From positions 1 through 5,884 of the forward strand of contig CAITFY010000047.1 in assembly GCA_903891755.1 (NCBI GenBank): 5,884 bases of DNA, in the 5' to 3' direction. This DNA comes from an uncultured Actinomycetes bacterium (GTDB lineage Bacteria; Actinomycetota; Actinomycetes; Nanopelagicales; Nanopelagicaceae). This document shows, piece by piece, positions 1 to 5,072 of this stretch (position 1 is its first letter; every line of letters starts with the position of its first letter). The notes beneath the pieces were generated by a model. The model was not told the origin of the DNA. It worked only from the letters and a program-made list of their open reading frames with translations, and did no database searches. Made by a program: the position numbers and the translations under genes.

Positions 1-1953
1 CCGCACCTTAATCGAAACCTCAACCGGGCTGCCTTCAAAACCAAATTCTTCACGAAGGCGTCGCTCGATAAAGCGGCGATAGCTCGGTTCAACCCATTCG
101 CTAGAAAACACCACAAACTTTGGTGGCGCAATAGTCGCCTGAGTCGCAAAGCGAATCTTCGGTTGCTTTCCACCTCGAACAGGAGGCGGGGTCGCTGCAA
201 CAAGAGCGCCAAGGAAAGCATTGAGCTTGGATGTGGGAATTCGCTTCTCCCAGCTTCGCAATGCAGTTCGCAGAGCTGGCGCCAAACGATCTCGGTGCCA
301 TCCAGTCTTTGCAGAGAGATTCACGCGCTGTGCCCATGGATAACGCTCAAGATTTCTCTCAAGTTCCTTATCCAGTTGTTCGCGTCGTTCATCATCCACA
401 ACATCCCACTTATTCATCACAAGCACCATGGCACGACCCGCCTCTTCAGCCATCGTCACGATGCGAAGATCTTGTTCAGTTAACGGGAGGGATGCATCAA
501 TAACGATAACTGCTACTTCAGCGCGATCAAGTGCAGCCGCTGTACGCAAACTTGCGTAGTAATCAGTTCCACTGTCGTGAATAGCTCTCTTTCGAATACC
601 TGCAGTATCAATAAAGCGCCAGGTATCTCCGCCAAGTTCAATAAGTTCATCAACAGGATCGCGAGTGGTACCAGCAACATCATCAACGAGAACTCGGGAT
701 TCACCTGCTAGCGCATTGAGCAAACTTGATTTACCAACATTCGGTCTTCCAACAATTGCAATTCTGCGAAACCCATCATCAGGAAGTTCGGAGCCAACTT
801 CTGGAAGTTCGTTCACTAATAAATCAAGAAGGTCTCCAGATCCGCGACCGTGAAGAGCAGAGACGAAACGTGGTTCACCTAATCCAAGATTCCAGAGCGC
901 GTGAGCATTCTGTTCTTCATTTACTCCATCAACCTTATTCGCTACCAAGATCGTCTTCTTTTTAGATCTGCGAAGCAAAGTCAGAAGTGATGAATCCTCA
1001 TCTAACGCACCTACTTGCGCATCAACAACAAAGAGCACCACATCGGCTTCAGCGATTGCCAACTCGGCACCAGCGGTAATCTTTTCGGAAATTCCCTCTG
1101 GCTTTACTTCCCAACCGCCGGTATCGATCAAAACAAAGGTGCGGCCATTCCACTCCGCCTCATACTTAACGCGATCTCGGGTAACACCCGGAGTATCTTC
1201 AACAATCGCTTCACGTCGCCCAATTATTCGATTAACGAGCGTAGATTTTCCAACATTTGGACGGCCAATAATCGCAACCTTTGGGAGGCCGAGAAGTGAG
1301 CGTTCCTTCGCCCATTGCCAGATGACATCTACGACTTCAGGTAGATCAAGAAGGGTGGAATCAATTTCCAAGGCATCATCGGCCATGCGAAGCGGCGAAA
1401 CCTTGCGAGTTGAATCAAGCTGATCTCGTTCATCCAAACTTTTGGAGACATCTTCAGTTGAAATGGGCTCCGACAATTCACGCTCACGGCGCAACGCCCG
1501 TTGTTGCAGATCCGCATAAAGAAAGATCTTAAGTGGCGCCTCAGGTGCGACAACGGTTCCGATATCGCGTCCTTCAACCACAATTCCATGCGGGGCCGCT
1601 TCAATAAAGGAGCGCTGCAGTTCAACCAGATACGCACGAATCTCGGGGATCGCTGCATAAACAGATACTTGGTCGGTTACACGCTGGCTACGAATATCAG
1701 CGGTGACATCCGCCTCCCCCACGAAAATTCGAGGTTCAATTGGATCACCATTGAATTCAATACCCAGTTCGCGAGCTTCATCGATAAGAGCATCAGGCTC
1801 AATCGGCCCTTCCTTAATGGCTAGCCAGGTGAGTGCTCGGTAAAGAGCTCCAGTATCAAGGTATTGCCAGTTAGCTCTCTGAGCTACCGCTCTGGCTGTT
1901 GATGATTTACCTGATCCGCTGGGACCATCTATCGCAATAATGACGGTCGACAT
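1..1953 (-). CDS. cmk-der: Bifunctional cytidylate kinase / ribosome-assembly GTPase Der (C-terminal end cut by window edge)
   Basis: One uninterrupted frame of 651 codons runs from ATG at 1953 to the left edge. Residues 1-216 are cytidylate kinase, which phosphorylates CMP and dCMP with ATP: P-loop GPSGSGKSS (10-18), LDTGALYRA (32-40), GRDIGTVV (128-135), and the Arg-rich lid and DSTR segment (152-183). Residues 224 onward are Der (EngA), a tandem GTPase for 50S subunit assembly. Its first G domain has GRPNVGKS 230-237, T258, DTGG 277-280 and NKVD 339-342. Its second has GRPNVGKS 402-409, TT 429-430, DTAG 449-452, NKWD 514-517 and SAKTG 547-551. A KH-like domain follows from about 565. The last visible residues match the usual Der C-terminus, so only a few residues should be missing. 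The linker is only about eight residues and has no internal ATG, GTG or TTG start in frame. A stop codon at 1963-1965 lies in frame just upstream of the ATG, and AAGG sits 7 nt before it. Such fusions are known in Actinobacteria. Confidence 0.96.
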   Translation of the reverse strand, partial: MSTVIIAIDGPSGSGKSSTARAVAQRANWQYLDTGALYRALTWLAIKEGPIEPDALIDEARELGIEFNGDPIEPRIFVGEADVTADIRSQRVTDQVSVYAAIPEIRAYLVELQRSFIEAAPHGIVVEGRDIGTVVAPEAPLKIFLYADLQQRALRRERELSEPISTEDVSKSLDERDQLDSTRKVSPLRMADDALEIDSTLLDLPEVVDVIWQWAKERSLLGLPKVAIIGRPNVGKSTLVNRIIGRREAIVEDTPGVTRDRVKYEAEWNGRTFVLIDTGGWEVKPEGISEKITAGAELAIAEADVVLFVVDAQVGALDEDSSLLTLLRRSKKKTILVANKVDGVNEEQNAHALWNLGLGEPRFVSALHGRGSGDLLDLLVNELPEVGSELPDDGFRRIAIVGRPNVGKSSLLNALAGESRVLVDDVAGTTRDPVDELIELGGDTWRFIDTAGIRKRAIHDSGTDYYASLRTAAALDRAEVAVIVIDASLPLTEQDLRIVTMAEEAGRAMVLVMNKWDVVDDERREQLDKELERNLERYPWAQRVNLSAKTGWHRDRLAPALRTALRSWEKRIPTSKLNAFLGALVAATPPPVRGGKQPKIRFATQATIAPPKFVVFSSEWVEPSYRRFIERRLREEFGFEGSPVEVSIKVR

Positions 1954-1960
1954 ATGAGTA

Positions 1961-1964
1961 CCTT
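1961..1964 (-). promoter_or_regulatory. Ribosome binding site of cmk-der
   Basis: The minus strand reads AAGG, then seven bases, then the ATG at 1953. The site lies in the 38-bp gap after tyrA. An in-frame TAA overlaps this site, so no earlier start is possible and the ATG is fixed. With no promoter visible in so short a gap, cmk-der is probably read through from aroH-tyrA. Confidence 0.55.
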
Positions 1965-1991
1965 AACGCCTATTCAAAGCAGCGATTTCTA

Positions 1992-3068
1992 TCAGCCGAG
2001 GGATTCGCGAGGCTGATGAACTTTCCAACCATCACTTTGAAGCTGTTCAAATACTTTTTGAGAGTCATCGCGAGACAGTGCGAGCGTTACCAACCCGCTC
2101 TCCTGCCCTGGAGTGTGTTCGATTGCGAGATCTTCCACGTTTGCGGCTACCGCAGCGCAAGCATCAAAGATTCGTGCCAGCTGGCCGGGCTTATCTTCAA
2201 TCACGATTGGTAAGTACCAGTAGTCCCGCTTCTTCCCGCCGTGTTTTCCAGGAATGCGAGCATGATTCTCGCGACCCAACTCCAAAATCTCTTTGGTCTT
2301 TCTCAAATCATCGTTATGTAGAGATGTCGATAAATCGTCAAGGTGGCGAGCGAAAATCGTTAGGAACTCCCCGACCGCCTCTCTATTTCCATGCAAGAGG
2401 GATGCCCAGAGATCTGAGTTAGATGCTGCCAATCTGGAGACATCCTTCAAACCCTGACCGGCCAAATTGATATCTCGATCTGGAAGTTCAATTAAAGAGG
2501 CTGATAAGAGCGAGCTCACAATTTGAGGTAGATGAGAGATCGCCGCGATCGCTTCATCATGCTCCACCGCCGCCAATTGGATGGGTGAACCGCCGAGCGC
2601 TTCAATAACTTCCAGCGCCATTTCAATCGCCCTAGGGCTGGAATTTCTTGTAGGCGTGTAGATCCAAATTCGACCCTCAAAGAGATCTCCACGAGCTGCA
2701 AGCGCACCGGAGATTTCTCGCCCGGCCATGGGATGTGTCGCGCAAAATCGAGCCGATATATCTGAAAATTCTTCGACCTCTTGTAAAACCTCAGACTTTA
2801 ATCCACCAATATCTATGATGTTAGATAGAGGGAACCTCTTTGAGTACTCCAATATCAAGGTGCTAATAGTCGAAATAGGCGTTGCGATGACAATCAGCTC
2901 TGGGATTGGCGCCTCCCCCAACTGCCCGATCAGCGATTGAGCTATCTGCTCAGATTGCGGATCCTCATCTTCAACTGAGACCTCATAACCGGATCTCTTT
3001 AAACCAAGGGCGATCGATGTGCCAATTAGGCCTGATCCAACAATCCTAACCTTCGAAAAGGTACCCAC
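1992..3068 (-). CDS. tyrA: Prephenate dehydrogenase with C-terminal ACT domain
   Basis: This 358-residue protein oxidatively decarboxylates prephenate to 4-hydroxyphenylpyruvate with NAD(P)+, the committed cytosolic step to tyrosine. The N-terminal Rossmann fold shows the dinucleotide motif GSGLIG (11-16). Two conserved catalytic or substrate-binding histidine motifs follow: HPMAGRE (112-118) and SHLPQ (178-182, His179). The helical dimerisation domain fills the middle. Residues 286-351 look like an ACT domain (LPIVIEDKPGQLARIFDAC), the fold through which tyrosine commonly feeds back on such enzymes; that control is inferred from the family. The start is GTG, sharing its first base with the aroH stop (TAGTG). 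The nearest Shine-Dalgarno-like AAGGA is 12 bases away, further than ideal, so translation is probably coupled to aroH. Length and motifs fit a complete, functional enzyme. Confidence 0.95.
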   Translation of the reverse strand: MGTFSKVRIVGSGLIGTSIALGLKRSGYEVSVEDEDPQSEQIAQSLIGQLGEAPIPELIVIATPISTISTLILEYSKRFPLSNIIDIGGLKSEVLQEVEEFSDISARFCATHPMAGREISGALAARGDLFEGRIWIYTPTRNSSPRAIEMALEVIEALGGSPIQLAAVEHDEAIAAISHLPQIVSSLLSASLIELPDRDINLAGQGLKDVSRLAASNSDLWASLLHGNREAVGEFLTIFARHLDDLSTSLHNDDLRKTKEILELGRENHARIPGKHGGKKRDYWYLPIVIEDKPGQLARIFDACAAVAANVEDLAIEHTPGQESGLVTLALSRDDSQKVFEQLQSDGWKVHQPRESLG

Positions 3069-3430
3069 TATTGGGCAATATCCTTGCGAAGCACTTCAGC
3101 TCCACGCATGTATAGATGCTTAACTTCCCCGTGCTTGAGTGGGGAATACGCATGAATCATCACTCTGACGACCCGCGGAAGTGAACCGGTAACCGGAATT
3201 TCTCGAGCGCACATCAAGGGGATATCCCCCAAATCTAGTTTGCGCGCAGCTGCAGCAGGGAAATCTGAAACCAGATCCTGGGTGGATGTAAAGAAGATAG
3301 AGACGAGATCTTCCTTGGCGAGAGAATTTCGTTCGAACATTTCAGTCAGGAGTTCGGTAACCGCATCTGCCATCTCCACCACGTCATCAGCGGCAAGCTG
3401 GGTGGCACCTCGGATCGCTACAACTCTCAT
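3068..3430 (-). CDS. aroH: Monofunctional chorismate mutase, AroH type
   Basis: This 120-residue protein rearranges chorismate to prephenate, the substrate of the TyrA encoded immediately downstream. It belongs to the trimeric AroH class known from Bacillus subtilis, not the helical AroQ class. Conserved positions line up with the B. subtilis active site: Arg7 in AIRGAT, Phe57 and Arg63 in DFPAAAARKL, Cys74 and Glu77 in PLMCAREIPV, Arg89 in GSLPRVVRV, Tyr107 and Arg115. The length is normal for the family. The start is ATG at 3430. The purine-rich AAGAGGG (3443-3449) lies 12 bases upstream, which is far for a ribosome site, and a TATTCT box lies 6 bases upstream, so a leaderless message is possible. 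The gene follows the AT-rich spacer and may begin its own transcript with tyrA and cmk-der. Confidence 0.95.
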   Translation of the reverse strand: MRVVAIRGATQLAADDVVEMADAVTELLTEMFERNSLAKEDLVSIFFTSTQDLVSDFPAAAARKLDLGDIPLMCAREIPVTGSLPRVVRVMIHAYSPLKHGEVKHLYMRGAEVLRKDIAQ

Positions 3431-3436
3431 AGCGGG

Positions 3437-3442
3437 AGAATA
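3437..3442 (-). promoter_or_regulatory. Candidate -10 box for a leaderless aroH transcript
   Basis: The minus strand reads TATTCT, fitting the TAnnnT pattern of actinobacterial -10 elements. It ends six bases before the aroH ATG, so transcription would begin at or next to the A of the start codon. Leaderless messages are common in Actinobacteria. I see no convincing -35 element at the usual distance, so this is inference from spacing. Confidence 0.33.
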
Positions 3443-3518
3443 CCCTCTTACCTAACCAACCTTGGGAGACATTTCCAATAACTATTAAAGATATTAAGTC
3501 ATAATCCTATAAATCGCT

Positions 3519-3585
3519 AAAAAAACTTTAAAGAATGTCGACATTAAAATAAGTGCTTCGGTGGACTAGTCCTAAATATCGACAT
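3519..3585 (-). terminator. Possible terminator or structured RNA after rluB
   Basis: In the minus-strand transcript, ATGTCGATATT (3585-3575) can pair with AATGTCGACAT (3545-3535): 11 pairs, one of them a U-G wobble, with a 29-base loop. The loop contains GGACTAGTCC. Nine bases after the stem comes a run of seven T (3525-3519). This resembles an intrinsic terminator for scpA-scpB-rluB, but the stem is AT-rich, the loop is long and the T tract is not directly adjacent. The same bases form two of the phased sites, so the symmetry may serve a DNA-binding protein instead. Confidence 0.33.
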
Positions 3586-3700
3586 AACGCCATTCAATAG
3601 ATTTTTAAGCACAATATTATCGATTTATTGCTAATCAATCTACGCCAAAATAGTTATAAAATCGATTTATATATTATCTGGAATTCAATTTATCGATTTA
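3534..3700. repeat. Array of five helically phased TCGA-centred sites
   Basis: TCGA occurs at 3538, 3579, 3620, 3662 and 3693, giving centre spacings of 41, 41, 42 and 31 bp, near 4, 4, 4 and 3 helical turns. The local contexts are AATGTCGACATT (perfect 12-bp palindrome), AATATCGACATA, TTATCGATTTAT, AAATCGATTT (perfect 10-bp palindrome, 3659-3668) and TTATCGATTTAA. ATCGATTTA is repeated exactly in the last three. The final copy covers the last codons and the stop of rluB. Repeated, same-face, roughly palindromic sites suggest cooperative binding by a dimeric protein; no binding protein is identified. Confidence 0.6.
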
Positions 3701-4424
3701 ACTTTAAAACCTTAAATAGGTTTCCAAGTTCTACCTCATTTAACTTCCTGTAACGCCCTACGCCGGTCTCTGCCAGCGAGATAGGACCGAACTCAGTTCT
3801 AATCAATCGCAACACTGGAAGCTGATAGTGCTCAAAGATTCTACGGACAATGTGATAGCGACCTTCATGGATCGAAATCTCAACCCAAGAATGCTTGGGA
3901 TTTATCTCCCTGAGTGTCTTTATTTCAAGAGCTCTGGCCAAGCCATCTTCAAGCTGAATTCCTACCCCAACCTCAGCCAACTGCTCCTTACTTAAAACAC
4001 CCTCGATTTCAACCAAATATTTCTTCACCATTCCATAGGAGGGGTGGGTGGCGCGGTGAGCAAAATCGCCATCATTTGTGAGGAGAATTAGCCCCTCACT
4101 CTCCTTGTCCAAACGACCTACGTGAAAGAGTCGTTCATTGCGCTCTCTGAAATAATCGCCCAAGCAAGGGCGGCCATCTGGGTCAGTCATGGTGGACAAA
4201 ACACCGATTGGTTTATGGAAAGCGAGGTAAACATTAGTTTTTTTAGTGGAAATAGACTCACCATCAACCTCAACTTTAGAGATTTCTGGATCTACTTTGC
4301 TTCCAAGTTCAAGAATTTGGACTCCATCGACGCTAACTCGGCCATCTAGGATCAATTGCTCGCTAGCTCTGCGACTGGCTATGCCGGCATCAGCCAGAAC
4401 TTTCTGAAGGCGAATGAGCGCCAT
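3690..4424 (-). CDS. rluB: 23S rRNA pseudouridine synthase, RsuA/RluB family
   Basis: This 244-residue protein isomerises a uridine in ribosomal RNA to pseudouridine; in the scpB-rluB context the target is most likely 23S rRNA, near position 2605 in E. coli numbering by family analogy. An N-terminal S4 RNA-binding domain (about 2-60, RLQKVLADAGIASRRASEQL) precedes the catalytic domain. FHKPIGVLST (69-78) and GRLDKESEGLILLTNDG (103-119) are the family signatures, with Asp106 the expected catalytic nucleophile. The C-terminal motif reads EGRYHIVRRIF, where relatives usually have a form like EGRNRQVRRMF, so two or three contact residues differ. The start ATG has GAGAGGA just upstream. The gene lies 90 bp after scpB, in the common scpA-scpB-rluB arrangement. 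Its last codons and stop are built from one of the TCGA sites. Confidence 0.93.
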   Translation of the reverse strand: MALIRLQKVLADAGIASRRASEQLILDGRVSVDGVQILELGSKVDPEISKVEVDGESISTKKTNVYLAFHKPIGVLSTMTDPDGRPCLGDYFRERNERLFHVGRLDKESEGLILLTNDGDFAHRATHPSYGMVKKYLVEIEGVLSKEQLAEVGVGIQLEDGLARALEIKTLREINPKHSWVEISIHEGRYHIVRRIFEHYQLPVLRLIRTEFGPISLAETGVGRYRKLNEVELGNLFKVLKLNR

Positions 4425-4428
4425 ATTT

Positions 4429-4435
4429 TCCTCTC
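4429..4435 (-). promoter_or_regulatory. Ribosome binding site of rluB
   Basis: The minus strand reads GAGAGGA followed by AAAT and the ATG at 4424. It is a strong match to the 16S rRNA 3' end and supports this start. The remainder of the 90-bp gap back to scpB (4436-4514) shows only weak short inverted repeats and no clear promoter. Confidence 0.65.
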
Positions 4436-4514
4436 GTCACGGCCAATTTGGGCGTGGATGACCATCACGGTCTTAAGAGAAGTCTAAAGCCAAAGTAGAG
4501 AGAAACGAAATCCT

Positions 4515-5072
4515 TTAATCTGTAAGCGTTGCAAGAACCTCATCCAGGCCATCTACATCCGGGAGGAATGGAGCAAGGGCTGGCAAATCTTCGATGCCAC
4601 GAACGCCGATCTTTTCAAGGAAGAAGCTCGTAGTTCCGTAGAGAATCGCACCTGTTTCATGCTCAACTCCCCTCTCCTCGACTAATCCACGGGTCAAGAG
4701 AGTCTTCATTACCGCTTCAACGTTGACGCCGCGGATGGCAGATACTCGCGCCCTGGAAATGGGTTGCCGGTATGCGATAACTGCGAGAGTTTCTAGAGCT
4801 GCCTGAGTAAGACGGGTCTGTTGACCATCGAGTACGAACTTCTCAACCAGCGCCGCTTGATCTGGGTGGCTATAAAAGCGCCATCCCCCAGCAATCTCGC
4901 GAAGCTGAAAGCCCCTGCCTTGCTCTTCATAGCTCTGCGCGAGGGAACGGAGAGCGGCCGCAACCACCTCAGTGGGAACCTCTGTAATTTGAGCAAGAAT
5001 GAGTTCGTTGACTGGTTCATCAACGACCATCAGGATCGCTTCCAATGATCTGTTCAGTTCAAGTTCAGACAT
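4515..5072 (-). CDS. scpB: Segregation and condensation protein B
   Basis: ScpB is the winged-helix (kite) subunit that dimerises and binds the ScpA kleisin in the SMC-ScpAB condensin, which compacts and separates sister chromosomes on the nucleoid. The 185-residue product has the family's two winged-helix domains: the first about 5-80 (LEAILMVVDEPV, WRFYSHP) and the second about 85-165. The latter contains the hallmark IAYRQPISRARVSAIRGV (99-116), then LLTRGLVEERG, then YGTTSFFLEKIGVRGIEDLP (145-164). Length is typical for actinobacterial ScpB. Its ATG abuts the scpA stop (TAAATG), with AGAGGA (5077-5082) inside the end of scpA, so the two are co-translated in step. No smc gene is visible here. 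Confidence 0.95.
   Translation of the reverse strand: MSELELNRSLEAILMVVDEPVNELILAQITEVPTEVVAAALRSLAQSYEEQGRGFQLREIAGGWRFYSHPDQAALVEKFVLDGQQTRLTQAALETLAVIAYRQPISRARVSAIRGVNVEAVMKTLLTRGLVEERGVEHETGAILYGTTSFFLEKIGVRGIEDLPALAPFLPDVDGLDEVLATLTD

Larger units (their letters stand above)
3431..3689. other. AT-rich intergenic spacer between rluB and aroH
   Basis: This is the only sizeable gap in the window. By hand count 3481-3690 holds about 56 G or C in 210 bases (27%), while 3431-3480, next to aroH, is near 48% and the genes are close to half GC. No protein homologue is seen on either strand. It contains the phased TCGA sites, palindromes AATGTCGACATT (3534-3545) and GGACTAGTCC (3563-3572), a stem followed by a T tract, and one 16-codon frame (3494-3544). 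It separates the scpA-scpB-rluB group from the aroH-tyrA-cmk-der group and should hold the terminator of the first and the promoter of the second. Confidence 0.8.

Noticed and set aside
163..483. Plus-strand open frames opposite cmk-der, tyrA, rluB and scpA
   Set aside because: They lie antisense to clearly homologous genes, overlap one another and show no recognisable domain.
1..1386. Separate der gene starting at internal Met190
   Set aside because: Met190 lies inside the conserved C-terminal part of cytidylate kinase, with no ribosome site, far from the Der domain.
1329..1658. Minus-strand frame of about 109 codons inside cytidylate kinase
   Set aside because: It is in another frame of the conserved cmk coding sequence and has low-complexity, non-homologous translation.
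3452..3472. Six-codon minus-strand frame MSPKVG just before aroH
   Set aside because: It has no ribosome site, no aromatic codons and no homologue; chance occurrence is likely.
3534..3700. CRISPR array or simple tandem repeat
   Set aside because: The shared units are only 9-12 bases and imperfect, the spacing is not repeat-plus-spacer sized, and no cas gene is near.
3534..3700. parS or DnaA-box cluster near the scp genes
   Set aside because: The sites do not match the parS palindrome (TGTTNCACGTGAAACA) or TTATNCACA DnaA boxes.
4436..4514. Promoter or hairpin in the scpB-rluB gap
   Set aside because: Only 4-bp inverted arms (GATG/CATC, CCAA/TTGG) and no properly spaced -35/-10 pair were found.
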